A program made the position numbers and the translations under genes. DNA of 64,000 bases from Aestuariivita sp049276915. Its GTDB lineage: Bacteria > Pseudomonadota > Alphaproteobacteria > Rhodobacterales > Rhodobacteraceae. Numbering within the stretch: the first letter of the stretch is position 1; every line of letters starts with the position of its first letter. Of the stretch, positions 15,095 through 23,470 are shown in pieces. The stretch is from assembly GCF_049276915.1 (NCBI RefSeq), contig NZ_JBASXK010000011.1, positions 5,340-69,339 on the forward strand. Direction: 5' to 3'. Below the pieces are notes generated by a model, which saw only the letters and a list, made by a program, of their open reading frames with translations, ran no database searches and was not told the origin of the DNA.

Positions 15095-16399
15095 TTATGC
15101 GCCCAGACGGTCGCGCATCGCATACCAGGTCATCGCCAGCACCAGCAGGGGCGAGCGCAGGCGCGCGCCTCCGGGAAAGGGCATGGACGGGATGCGCGCC
15201 ATGATGTCAAAGCCCTCGGCCTGTCCCTGAATGGCGCGCGCCATCAGCATGCCGGCATGGGTGGCGGTGCCGACGCCGTGCCCGGAATAGCCCGAGGCCG
15301 TCAGGATGTTGGGGGCCACCCGCGCCAGATATGGCAGGCGTTTCATGGTAATCGCCAGCGTGCCACCCCAGGCATAATCGATCCGCACATTCTTCAGATG
15401 CGGAAAAATCTGGGTCATCGGTTTGCGCACCAGGGCGGCAATATCTGACGGAAAGCGATAGCCATAGGTCTCACCTCCGCCAAACAGCAACCGCTTGTCG
15501 CGGCTCAGGCGGAAATAGTTCACCACGAACTTGCTGTCGGCAACGGCCACATCGCGCGCCAGGACCCGCGCAGCCTCATCGCCCAGTGGTTCCGTGGCGG
15601 CGATGAAATTGTTGATCGGCATCACCCGCGCGGCGACCTTGCGGTTCAGCCCGCCAAGATAGCCGTTGCAGGCCAGGACCACGTGATCTGCCGTGACGCT
15701 GCCGCCATCGCTGCGCAGCACGACCGGTTTTGCTTCGCGGATGTCGAGTACTTCGGTATTCTCGAAAATCTGCCCGCCTGCCGCTTCCACTGCACCTGCC
15801 AGGCCCAGTGCAAAGTTCAGCGGGTGCAGATGCGCAGCCCCCATATCCAGAATGCCGCCGTGATAGGCCGGAGACGGGCAGAGCGCGCCAAAGGCGTCCC
15901 TGTCCAGCACCTCGATCTGATCATAGCCGTATTCGGCCCGCATATGCGCGGCATGGTCATGCAACTCGCGCATCTCGCCAGCAGTAAAGCCGCAGGCGGC
16001 GACACCGGGTTTGAGATCGCAGTCAATACCGTGGCGCGCGATCAGATCCCTGACCAGATCCTTGGCCTCTTCTCCCAGATCCCAGAGCTTGCCTGCATCC
16101 GCCCGCCCCACCAGCGCCTCCAGCGCTTCCTGGTGAACCCGCTGGCCCGACCCAAGCTGACCGCCGTTGCGCCCGGATGCACCAAAGCCCGCGCGATGGG
16201 CCTCCAGAACAACCACGCGCAACCCGGCCTCGGCCAGATGCAGCGCAGCGGACAGGCCGGTATAGCCCGCACCGACCACGCAGACATCCGCCTTGACCTC
16301 ACCGCGCAAAGGCGCGCGCGGCCTCGTTGGATTTGCGGTCGCGGCATACCAGCTTGCCGGATATTCTCCGCGCTGGTCATTGGCATAAAGAAGGTTCAA
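15095..16399 (-). CDS. FAD-dependent amine oxidoreductase (PuuB-like, DAO family)
   Basis: A 434-residue flavoprotein of the D-amino-acid-oxidase (DAO) family. The ADP-binding motif VCVVGAGYTGLSAALHLAEAG is at residues 39-59, then VVLEAHRAGFGASGRNGGQLG. A C-terminal SGYSGHGVGTATHAGMLMA closes the FAD site. The overall pattern (N-terminal SWYAATANPTRPRAPL, GGGETYGYRFPSDI) is that of gamma-glutamylputrescine oxidase PuuB. With the glutamine-synthetase-like genes upstream it would oxidise a gamma-glutamylated amine to an aldehyde with release of H2O2. The substrate is inferred. Confidence 0.83.
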   Translation of the reverse strand: MNLLYANDQRGEYPASWYAATANPTRPRAPLRGEVKADVCVVGAGYTGLSAALHLAEAGLRVVVLEAHRAGFGASGRNGGQLGSGQRVHQEALEALVGRADAGKLWDLGEEAKDLVRDLIARHGIDCDLKPGVAACGFTAGEMRELHDHAAHMRAEYGYDQIEVLDRDAFGALCPSPAYHGGILDMGAAHLHPLNFALGLAGAVEAAGGQIFENTEVLDIREAKPVVLRSDGGSVTADHVVLACNGYLGGLNRKVAARVMPINNFIAATEPLGDEAARVLARDVAVADSKFVVNYFRLSRDKRLLFGGGETYGYRFPSDIAALVRKPMTQIFPHLKNVRIDYAWGGTLAITMKRLPYLARVAPNILTASGYSGHGVGTATHAGMLMARAIQGQAEGFDIMARIPSMPFPGGARLRSPLLVLAMTWYAMRDRLGA

Positions 16400-16405
16400 A
16401 GCAGT

Positions 16406-16445
16406 CCCCCTGCTTCTTTCTGGTCAAAAATACCCGAATGCAACG
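16406..16445 (-). repeat. Dispersed hairpin-plus-tail repeat, copy C (tail only)
   Basis: Read on the minus strand this is CGGGTATTTTTGACCAGAAAG followed by AAGCAGGGGG. It is nearly identical to the tails of copies B and D, but the leading GC hairpin is missing or degraded. It lies between the PuuB-like and PuuA-like genes, so it sits inside a likely operon. Confidence 0.75.
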
Positions 16446-16457
16446 CGACCCAAAGGG

Positions 16458-17822
16458 TCAGACATTCAGCAGCAGGTGCTCACGTTCCCACGGAGAGATC
16501 ACTTGCAGGAATTCCTCATACTCGGTGCGTTTGACGATGGAATAGACCCGGGCGAATTCCTCGCCCAGGACCGCATGCAGATCCGGGGCTTCGTCGAACA
16601 GGTCAAGCGCATCGCCCATCACGCGCGGCAGGTCGCCTTCGCTGTCCTCATAGGCATCGCCCTTGAAGCTCTTGTCGGGGCGTTCTTCCTGGATCAGACC
16701 CAGGTAACCGCAGGCAAGGCTCGCGGCGATCCCCAGATAGGGGTTGCAATCCATACCCGCGATCCGGTTTTCGACCCGGCGCGAGGCAGGGCTGGAGAGC
16801 GGCACGCGAATGCCTGTCGTGCGGTTGTCGCGGCCCCATTCCAGATTGATCGGAGCGGCATGATCGCGCACGAAACGGCGATAGCTGTTCACATAGGGCG
16901 CCAGCACGGCCACGGCCGCGGGCAGGTATTTCTGCAAGCCACCGATAAAGTAGAAGAACGCGTCCGTCTCGCCGCCCTGGGGACCGGAAAAGATGTTCTT
17001 GCCGGTTTCCTTGTCCAGCACCGAATGGTGGATATGCATGGCCGAACCCGGCTCATCCGCAATGGGTTTGGCCATGAAGGTGGCAAAGCAATCATGGCGC
17101 AGGGCGGCTTCACGGATCAGGCGTTTGAAGTAGAACACTTCATCCGCCAGCTTGACCGGATCCCCGTGCAGCAGGTTGATCTCAAGTTGACCGGCCCCGC
17201 CCTCCTGGGTGATGCCGTCGATCTCGAAACCCTGCGCTTCGGCGAAATCATAGATGTCGTCGATCACAGGTCCGAATTCATCGACGGCAGTCATCGAATA
17301 GGCCTGACGCGCCGCTGCCGGACGTCCCGAGCGGCCCATCATCGGTTCGATCTCCTTGGCCGGATCCAGATTGCGCGCGACAAGAAAGAATTCCATCTCC
17401 GGTGCCACGACGGGCGTCCAGCCCTTTGCTTCATAAAGCGAGACCACGCGCTTGAGCACGTTGCGCGGTGCGAATTCGATGGGATCCCCGCCACGGTCAA
17501 AGGCGTCATGGATCACCTGAAGTGTCCAGTCGCCCGTCCAGGGGGCCGCACTGGCGGTGCTCATGTCGGGCTTCAGGATCATATCACGTTCGATGAACCC
17601 TTCATCTCCGGCTGCTTCACCCCAGTCACCGGTGATCGTCTGGTAAAAGATCGAATCCGGCAGGTGAAAGTAGTCCTGCCGCGCGAATTTGCTGGCCGGC
17701 ACGGCCTTGCCGCGCGCAATGCCGGGCAGGTCCGAGATGATGCATTCCACCTCATCCAGGCGGCGCCCTTCCAGGAAAGCCTGGGCGGCTTCGGGCAGGT
17801 TCTTGATCCAGTCTTCGGCCAT
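16458..17822 (-). CDS. Glutamine synthetase-like gamma-glutamyl-amine ligase (PuuA-like)
   Basis: A 454-residue class II glutamine-synthetase homologue. The catalytic core is present: VVAPEMEFFLV, the QEGGAGQLEINLLHGDP segment, ATFMAKPIADEPGSAMHIHHSV with metal-binding His, and NLEWGRDNRTTGIRVPLS for the glutamate site. True GlnA adenylylation features are absent, and the length and motifs fit PuuA, which ligates glutamate to putrescine or related amines at the cost of ATP. Its ATG overlaps the stop of the amidotransferase gene (TAATG), so the two are translated together. Confidence 0.85.
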   Translation of the reverse strand: MAEDWIKNLPEAAQAFLEGRRLDEVECIISDLPGIARGKAVPASKFARQDYFHLPDSIFYQTITGDWGEAAGDEGFIERDMILKPDMSTASAAPWTGDWTLQVIHDAFDRGGDPIEFAPRNVLKRVVSLYEAKGWTPVVAPEMEFFLVARNLDPAKEIEPMMGRSGRPAAARQAYSMTAVDEFGPVIDDIYDFAEAQGFEIDGITQEGGAGQLEINLLHGDPVKLADEVFYFKRLIREAALRHDCFATFMAKPIADEPGSAMHIHHSVLDKETGKNIFSGPQGGETDAFFYFIGGLQKYLPAAVAVLAPYVNSYRRFVRDHAAPINLEWGRDNRTTGIRVPLSSPASRRVENRIAGMDCNPYLGIAASLACGYLGLIQEERPDKSFKGDAYEDSEGDLPRVMGDALDLFDEAPDLHAVLGEEFARVYSIVKRTEYEEFLQVISPWEREHLLLNV

Positions 17823-18502
17823 TACGCCCTCGCTTGTTTGAAAAACGCCGCAACATGGGCGGCCATTTCTGCGTTGTTGGTTGGTCCGTTCAGATTGGCG
17901 GCCGCCGCCTCAAGCTGGTGGTCTGGCACCACACCCTTGCCGCGCCCCTTGATCAGCCCGTCGACAAATTCGGCGTTGAATTCCGGATGAGGCTGAACTG
18001 TCCAGATATGATCGCCATAGCCTAGGAAGGCGTTCTCGCAAAACGCGTTTGATCCCAGAACCCGCGCCTCTGGGGGCCGTTCGATCACCTGATCCTGATG
18101 CCAGGCGTTCAGCGTTACGGACCGCTCGTCCAGAGTGTAATCGGTGCGCCCCACGGACCATCCTTGCGGGAATTTCACCACCTTGCCGCCAAGTGCCTGT
18201 GCAATGATCTGATGGCCAAAGCAGATGCCCACCATGGGGCGTTTGCTGGCATGAATGTCCCGGATCAGCTCTTCCAGAGGCGGGATCCAGGGCAAATCCT
18301 CATAGGTCCCGTGCTTGGACCCGGTGATCAGCCACCCGTCCGCATCCTCGGGCCCGTCCGGAAATTCCATGTCCACAACATTCCAGGTGGCAAAGTCAAA
18401 GCCGTTTCCGGCCAGCATGCGCTGGAAGATATCCGAGTAATCGCCCAGTCGCGCCATCAACTCTTCGGGCGCGTGACCGGTCTGCAGTATCCCGATTCTC
18501 AT
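17822..18502 (-). CDS. Type 1 glutamine amidotransferase
   Basis: A 226-residue class I GATase with the full triad: Cys94 in VGICFGHQ, His172 and Glu174 in VQPHPEF. It has no synthetase domain, so it either supplies ammonia to a partner or hydrolyses gamma-glutamyl amides, as PuuD does from a different subfamily. It is coupled by a 1-nt overlap to the PuuA-like ligase, suggesting it acts on the same gamma-glutamyl intermediate. Its start lies just downstream of the 16-bp palindrome at 18513-18528. Confidence 0.85.
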   Translation of the reverse strand: MRIGILQTGHAPEELMARLGDYSDIFQRMLAGNGFDFATWNVVDMEFPDGPEDADGWLITGSKHGTYEDLPWIPPLEELIRDIHASKRPMVGICFGHQIIAQALGGKVVKFPQGWSVGRTDYTLDERSVTLNAWHQDQVIERPPEARVLGSNAFCENAFLGYGDHIWTVQPHPEFNAEFVDGLIKGRGKGVVPDHQLEAAAANLNGPTNNAEMAAHVAAFFKQARA

Positions 18503-18512
18503 AGGTCACCAA

Positions 18513-18528
18513 TAATTTGATCAAATTA
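18513..18528. promoter_or_regulatory. 16-bp perfect palindrome, probable operator of the GATase-ligase-oxidase operon
   Basis: TAATTTGATCAAATTA is perfectly symmetrical and lies 11 nt upstream of the amidotransferase ATG, in the 60-nt gap after the second ligase gene. AT-rich sites with a central TTGATCAA are typical of helix-turn-helix dimers of the GntR or Lrp/XRE kind. No regulator gene is adjacent, so the binding protein is unknown. Confidence 0.6.
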
Positions 18529-18562
18529 CAGATAAGCGTAACAGGCCATTCGGGCAAGAGGG

Positions 18563-19882
18563 TCAGACGGCTTCCAGATAGGTTTGCCAATGGATCTCAG
18601 GGGGAATGCTCTCGAATCGGGCCATTTCCTGCCGTTTGGTCTGACACATGTTGTCGATCAACTGCGCCGGCAGGATGCGCGCGATCAGCGGATCCGCCTC
18701 AAAGAGTTTGATCGCCTCGCTCAAGGTGGCGGCCAGGTGCGGCAGGCCTTCGGTCTCATAGGCATTGCCGGTGATGGGCGGGCTGGGCGTCATCTGCGCT
18801 TCGATCCCTTCCAGAGCCGCACCGGCGATGATGGCGAGCATCAGATAGGGATTGACGTCACCACCCGAGGTCCGGTGTTCAAAGCGCCGCGCGACTGGCG
18901 CGCCGCCCGGCACGCGGATCGCTGCGGTGCGGTTCTCATAGGCCCATGCGGCACTGGTGGGTGCATGGGCACCCGGCACCAGACGGGTGAAGGAGTTCAG
19001 ATGGGGCGCAAAGATCAGCGTGCTTGCCGGCATCGCCGCAAGGCAGCCTCCGATCGCATGGCGCAGCGTGTCGGTGCCGTCCGGCCCGCCATCGTTGAAC
19101 ACGTTGTTGCCGTCCCCATCCACAACCGAGACATGCACGTGAAACCCGTTGCCCGCATCATCGTCGAAGGGTTTGGCCATGAATGTGGCCGCCAACCCGT
19201 GCTTGCGCGCGATGCCCTTGACAAGCGTTTTGAAAAGCCAGGCGTCATCGGCGGCTCGCATCAGCGGCTGATGGATGAGGTCGATCTCGAACTGGCCGAT
19301 CCCGGATTCCGAGATGGCGGCCTGTGCGGGAATGCCCATCGCCTCGGCCCCGGCATAAAGATCGGTAAAGAACGCATCGAACGCATCGATGTGGCGCACC
19401 GACAGGATCGCTTCGCCCGCCAGGGCCCGCCCGTTCAGAGGGTGAGGCGGATGGGCCAGCGCAGTGCCGCGGTCATCCACCAGCGTGAATTCAAGCTCGG
19501 TCCCGGCCATCACTTGCCAGCCCTTGGCCTCGTAGCGTGCATTGACGGCGGCCAGCGCATGGCGTGGATCGCCCGCGAAGGGTGTGCCGTTCTCATGCTG
19601 CATCCACATCGGCACCAGCGCGCTGGCCGAAGCCAGCCACGGCATGGGCACCGCACCCCGATCGGTGGGTAGCAACACCCCATCCGCATCGCCGGTTTCA
19701 AAGACCAGCGGGCTGCCTTCGATATCGGCCCCCCAAAGATCGACGTTCAGGCTGGACAGCGGCATGCGCACAGAGCCGCTCTCCAGCTTTGCTCCATAGC
19801 TGCCGGGCAGGCGTTTGCCGCGCATCTGGCCGTTCAGATCGCAGGCACCCACACGAATTGTCGGGAATTGATACAGGTCCAT
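18563..19882 (-). CDS. Second glutamine synthetase-like gamma-glutamyl ligase
   Basis: A 439-residue glutamine-synthetase homologue, distinct from the one at 16458. Core motifs are present: VMAGTELEFTLV, SESGIGQFEIDLIHQP, ATFMAKPFDDDAGNGFHVHVSV and AAWAYENRTAAIRVPGG. The N-terminus is shorter (starting near VGACDLNGQMRGKRLP), as in the second ligase often paired with PuuA-type loci. Two paralogues in one cluster suggest two amine substrates or two steps. It precedes the operon controlled by the palindrome at 18513 and follows the transporter genes. Confidence 0.83.
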   Translation of the reverse strand: MDLYQFPTIRVGACDLNGQMRGKRLPGSYGAKLESGSVRMPLSSLNVDLWGADIEGSPLVFETGDADGVLLPTDRGAVPMPWLASASALVPMWMQHENGTPFAGDPRHALAAVNARYEAKGWQVMAGTELEFTLVDDRGTALAHPPHPLNGRALAGEAILSVRHIDAFDAFFTDLYAGAEAMGIPAQAAISESGIGQFEIDLIHQPLMRAADDAWLFKTLVKGIARKHGLAATFMAKPFDDDAGNGFHVHVSVVDGDGNNVFNDGGPDGTDTLRHAIGGCLAAMPASTLIFAPHLNSFTRLVPGAHAPTSAAWAYENRTAAIRVPGGAPVARRFEHRTSGGDVNPYLMLAIIAGAALEGIEAQMTPSPPITGNAYETEGLPHLAATLSEAIKLFEADPLIARILPAQLIDNMCQTKRQEMARFESIPPEIHWQTYLEAV

Positions 19883-19949
19883 CGGGGTTACTCACACTTG
19901 TTTGGACAAGCGATAGCGCGGGGCATATCGCGCTGTCCATTGTCTGTCT

Positions 19950-20756
19950 TTACCGGATCAGGTTGGGGCGGATGCGCAGCTTTGCTTTTTCGTTCTGTGG
20001 CAGGTGACTGTTCAAACGGCGGTTGATCGCTCCGAAAATGGCGACGATCACAAGCGTGAAGATGATGAAATACATCGCCAGGATCGGGTAGGGCACAAAC
20101 GGGTTGAACGTCTTATCTGCGAAATAGTTGGCGTAATACAGCGCATCGCCCCGCTGCTGCCAGGCGGGGAAGCTTGAGAAAAACACAAGCGCCGTGGCGT
20201 GAAACAGAAAGATCGCCTCATTGGTGTATGCAGGCCAGGCCAGACGCAGCATGGTCGGCCAGACGATGCGCCGAAATCTTGGCCAGCCGGACATGCCATA
20301 GGCATCCGCAGCCTCGACATCGCCCTTGGGGATCGAGCGCAGCGCGCCATAGAATATCTCGGCCGAATAGGCGGAGGTATTGAGAAACAGCACGATCAGC
20401 GCCCCCAGCCAGGCCGCCGTGAAGGGGTCAAAGAACGCGTAGGACCCCTTGAGGCTGAGGAAGAGGAAATAGGCAAAGAAGAACTGGATGAACAGCGGCG
20501 AGCCGCGAAACAGAAAGATGAACCATTCGGCAGGTTTGCGGATCAGCCGGTTCGCGGACATCTTGCCCAGGGCCAGGGCGGTCGCGAAGAAGAACCCCAA
20601 ACCCAGGGCCACAACGCCGAAATAGATGTTCCAGATCATGCCCGAACCGATCAGCACGAAATGCTCGCACAGGGTGAAATCGGTGCGCGGCAACAGGCGC
20701 TCACCATAGCCCAGGCTGCGCAGCCCATAGTCCTGGATCGTCTGCCAGCACGACAT
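19950..20756 (-). CDS. Polar amino acid ABC transporter permease (HisM-type)
   Basis: A 268-residue inner-membrane permease with about five hydrophobic segments. The EAA loop AEIFYGALRSIPKGDVEAADAYGMSGWPRFRRIVWP is typical of the His/Arg/Orn/opine (PAAT) family. It forms the channel with the second permease upstream at 20839. The 82-nt gap between them contains a GC-rich hairpin (20783-20802) of unclear role. Confidence 0.9.
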   Translation of the reverse strand: MSCWQTIQDYGLRSLGYGERLLPRTDFTLCEHFVLIGSGMIWNIYFGVVALGLGFFFATALALGKMSANRLIRKPAEWFIFLFRGSPLFIQFFFAYFLFLSLKGSYAFFDPFTAAWLGALIVLFLNTSAYSAEIFYGALRSIPKGDVEAADAYGMSGWPRFRRIVWPTMLRLAWPAYTNEAIFLFHATALVFFSSFPAWQQRGDALYYANYFADKTFNPFVPYPILAMYFIIFTLVIVAIFGAINRRLNSHLPQNEKAKLRIRPNLIR

Positions 20757-20838
20757 CAGCTTGGCCCTTCCACATGGCAGGGCGTACCGGCAAGCCGGTG
20801 CGCGGCGCGCATGTTGCCAGGGTTGGACATGGCCCCGC

Positions 20839-21723
20839 TCATGCGGTGGCCCTGCGCTGTGCTTCGCCGCCGGTGGTGGCCTGACCGTGGGTCAGACGTT
20901 GCATCAACCGCTCCAGCCAGATCTCCGAGACACGGGTCAGCAGCAGGTAAAACACCAGCAACCCAAGAAAATACCACATCCGCCAGTCGCCATGGGGATA
21001 ATCCGAGAACCGCGCGGTCTTGGTGCTGCCCAGTTCGCGCGCCCAATAGACAATGTCTTCGATCCCCAGCAGGAACAACAGCGGCGTCGCCTTGATCAGC
21101 ACCAGCCAGAGGTTCGACAATCCGGGCAAGGCATAGACCCACATCTGCGGCACCAGAATCCGCCAGAAGGTCTGACGGTGGTTCATGCCATAGGCCTCTG
21201 CCGTTTCCAACTGCGCGCGCGGCACAGCCTGCATGCCGCCATAGAGAACATTGGCCGCAAAGGCGCCAAACACGATTGCAAAGGTAATCACCGCAAGGAA
21301 AAAGCCATAGCTCTCATGCACCCATTCCGGGGATGAGCCCAAAGGCAGCTTGGCCTGCTGACAGACCAGGAAATCGCTGCCCTGCCGGATCGGATCGGTC
21401 CAATCGGGGCACAGAACCCGGTGGCGCACATATTCGAACATCTGATCCAGTGCGATCACGAAAAACAGGAAGAACGCGATATCGGGCACACCGCGCACGA
21501 CGGCGATATAGATCTTGCCGAACCACGACAGCGGCGCAAATCGCGACCGCGCCGCCATGGCACCTGCAAACCCGAAGGCCAGCGCGACGGGCGCGGTGAT
21601 CGCCAGCAGCAACAACACCTTCACAAAGGAGATGTAGAACTGCATATGCACCCCATTCGTGAGGTAACACGAAAACCAGCGCAACGTATCAAGCGCGGAT
21701 GGGTCTGTGCAAAAAGAAAACAT
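20839..21723 (-). CDS. Polar amino acid ABC transporter permease (HisQ-type)
   Basis: A 294-residue permease with the PAAT family EAA loop ANVLYGGMQAVPRAQLETAEAYGMNHRQTFWRILVPQ. A long periplasmic insertion between the second and third membrane segments (about residues 97-135, CPDWTDPIRQGSDFLVCQQ) carries two cysteines and is longer than in HisQ. It follows the binding-protein gene with a GC-rich hairpin between, a layout that commonly lowers permease expression relative to the binding protein. Confidence 0.9.
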   Translation of the reverse strand: MFSFCTDPSALDTLRWFSCYLTNGVHMQFYISFVKVLLLLAITAPVALAFGFAGAMAARSRFAPLSWFGKIYIAVVRGVPDIAFFLFFVIALDQMFEYVRHRVLCPDWTDPIRQGSDFLVCQQAKLPLGSSPEWVHESYGFFLAVITFAIVFGAFAANVLYGGMQAVPRAQLETAEAYGMNHRQTFWRILVPQMWVYALPGLSNLWLVLIKATPLLFLLGIEDIVYWARELGSTKTARFSDYPHGDWRMWYFLGLLVFYLLLTRVSEIWLERLMQRLTHGQATTGGEAQRRATA

Positions 21724-21734
21724 TATGCCCCAGT

Positions 21735-21759
21735 GCGGGGGCCGTCACCCGGCCCCCGC
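21735..21759 (-). promoter_or_regulatory. Hairpin between binding-protein and permease genes
   Basis: GCGGGGGCC (21735-21743) and GGCCCCCGC (21751-21759) form a perfect 9-bp GC stem with a 7-nt loop. A second overlapping pairing, CCGTCAC/GTGACGG (21742-21748 with 21763-21769), could compete. It probably protects the binding-protein mRNA or partly terminates before the permeases. Confidence 0.6.
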
Positions 21760-21790
21760 GATGTGACGGGGCAGAGCCCCGCCGGTTCTA

Positions 21791-22525
21791 TCAGTAGGTG
21801 ACGGTGCCTTCACCGAACCACTTGATCAAAAGCGCGTTCAGCGTGCCGTCCGCCTTCATGTCGGTGATGGCTGCATTGAACTTGTCGCGCAGCTCACCAT
21901 CGCTCTCGCGCAGGCCCATGCCGACACCGCCACCCAGAGGCACTTCGGGGCCGATAAAGACAAGTGCTCCACCGGATTCCTCGACCAGCGGCGCAAGATA
22001 GTCACGGTCGGCAAAGACCGCATCCGCTTCACCGTTGCGCACGGCAGCCACGGTTTCTTCGGGGGTTGCGAATTCAACCAGCGTGGCACCGCTCTCGGCG
22101 ATATGGCCGGCCTGGATGGTGGCGGTCTGAGCGGCGATAATGCCGGTTTCCCAATCCGCGCCATCCGCGGCACCCACGTATGCAGATGCGGTGGGTGGGA
22201 AGTAATCCTGAGTGAAATCAATCACCTCATCGCGCTCAGCCGTGATCGACATGCCGGCCATGATGGTGTCATAGTTGGCCGAAACAAGGTTGGGGATGAT
22301 GGAATCCCAGTCGTTCTTGACCCATTCACAGGTCAGCTCGGCGCGCGCGCACAGCTCATTGCCCAGCTCGATCTCGAAGCCGTCCAGATTGCCGGCGTCG
22401 TTGATGAAGTTATATGGCGCATAGGCACCTTCCGTGCCCATACGGATGGTTTTTCCGTGGCCATCGGCAAAGGCAAGCCCCGCCGTCAGTGCAAGGGCAG
22501 CTGTGCCCAGTATCAGTTTTTTCAT
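21791..22525 (-). CDS. Periplasmic amino-acid-binding protein of the ABC transporter
   Basis: A 244-residue substrate-binding protein of the PAAT type 3 family. The signal peptide MKKLILGTAALALTAGLAFA is followed by the mature start DGHGKTIRMGTEGAYAPYNFIND and the signature GFEIELGNELCARAELTCEWVKNDWDSIIPNL. The family binds lysine, arginine, ornithine, histidine or opines, unlike the PotD/PotF type that binds polyamines. The nearby gamma-glutamylation genes therefore point to uptake of a basic amino acid or opine-like amine rather than simple putrescine import; this is inference. Confidence 0.9.
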   Translation of the reverse strand: MKKLILGTAALALTAGLAFADGHGKTIRMGTEGAYAPYNFINDAGNLDGFEIELGNELCARAELTCEWVKNDWDSIIPNLVSANYDTIMAGMSITAERDEVIDFTQDYFPPTASAYVGAADGADWETGIIAAQTATIQAGHIAESGATLVEFATPEETVAAVRNGEADAVFADRDYLAPLVEESGGALVFIGPEVPLGGGVGMGLRESDGELRDKFNAAITDMKADGTLNALLIKWFGEGTVTY

Positions 22526-22552
22526 GATGAAACTCCCGGTTTGGATTTTTGG

Positions 22553-23341
22553 TTACGCTGCGCGTGTGGCTGACAGAAAGCCGCGCAATCGTTCTGATTT
22601 GGGCGCACCGAACAGCTGTTCGGGAGCCCCTTCCTCTTCCACCAGCCCCTGATGAAGAAAGACCACATGGTCACTCACATCGGCAGCCAGCTTCATGTCA
22701 TGGGTCACGATCAGCATCGTGCGCCCTTCATTTGCCAGATCCTTGATGACCCGGACAACCTCCTGTTCCAGTTCCGGATCCAGCGCGCTGGTCGGCTCGT
22801 CAAACAACAGCGCCTCCGGCTCCATGCACAGCGCCCGCGCAATCGCCGCACGCTGCTGCTGTCCGCCCGACAGTTGGGCAGGATAGGCATCGCATTTGTC
22901 TCCGATCCCGACCTTGTCGAGATATCTGCGCGCAGCTGCATCCACTTCGCCCCGCTCGCGGCCCAGCACCGTGCAGGGCGCTTCCATGACGTTCTGCAGG
23001 ATCGTCATATGGGCCCACAGGTTGAATTGCTGAAACACCATGCTCAGGTTGGTGCGAATGCGCGTGACCTGCTTGTTATCTGCCGGATGACGCCCCAGAC
23101 CGCTGCCTTTCCATTGCACCGGCTCGCCCTTGAACAGGATGTCGCCCTGCTGGCTGTCCTCCAGCAGGTTGGCGCAGCGCAGCAATGTTGATTTCCCGGA
23201 GCCTGACGATCCGATCAGCGACACCACATCTCCGCGATGGGCCGTAACAGAAACACCCTTCAGAACCTCCAACGCACCATAGGCTTTGTGCAGGTTCTTG
23301 ATTTCGATCACAGCAGACCTGGCAGCAGGAGAGTCAGTCAA
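22553..23341 (-). CDS. Polar amino acid ABC transporter ATP-binding protein
   Basis: A 262-residue ATPase with Walker A GSSGSGKST, the signature LSGGQQQRAAIARAL, Walker B LLFDEPTSALDPE and the switch histidine in IVTHD. It matches HisP/OccP-type subunits and heads the transporter operon (ATPase, binding protein, two permeases). It is the most upstream gene of the minus-strand amine region, so the operon promoter should lie in 23342-23470. Confidence 0.93.
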   Translation of the reverse strand: MTDSPAARSAVIEIKNLHKAYGALEVLKGVSVTAHRGDVVSLIGSSGSGKSTLLRCANLLEDSQQGDILFKGEPVQWKGSGLGRHPADNKQVTRIRTNLSMVFQQFNLWAHMTILQNVMEAPCTVLGRERGEVDAAARRYLDKVGIGDKCDAYPAQLSGGQQQRAAIARALCMEPEALLFDEPTSALDPELEQEVVRVIKDLANEGRTMLIVTHDMKLAADVSDHVVFLHQGLVEEEGAPEQLFGAPKSERLRGFLSATRAA

Positions 23342-23470
23342 GAAAAGCTCGCGGTTGGTTCATCGATCCGACGTAATAGGAATGAAAACCAGTTCCATTG
23401 CAACGCTGAATTCGCTCAAAACAGCTTGAAACATGATGCTTTGACCAAAGGTCAAGTCGGATTTGCGCAC

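Noticed and set aside
13765..15204. 479-codon plus-strand frame opposite two aminotransferase genes
   Set aside because: Both minus-strand genes carry complete PLP motifs; the plus frame has none.
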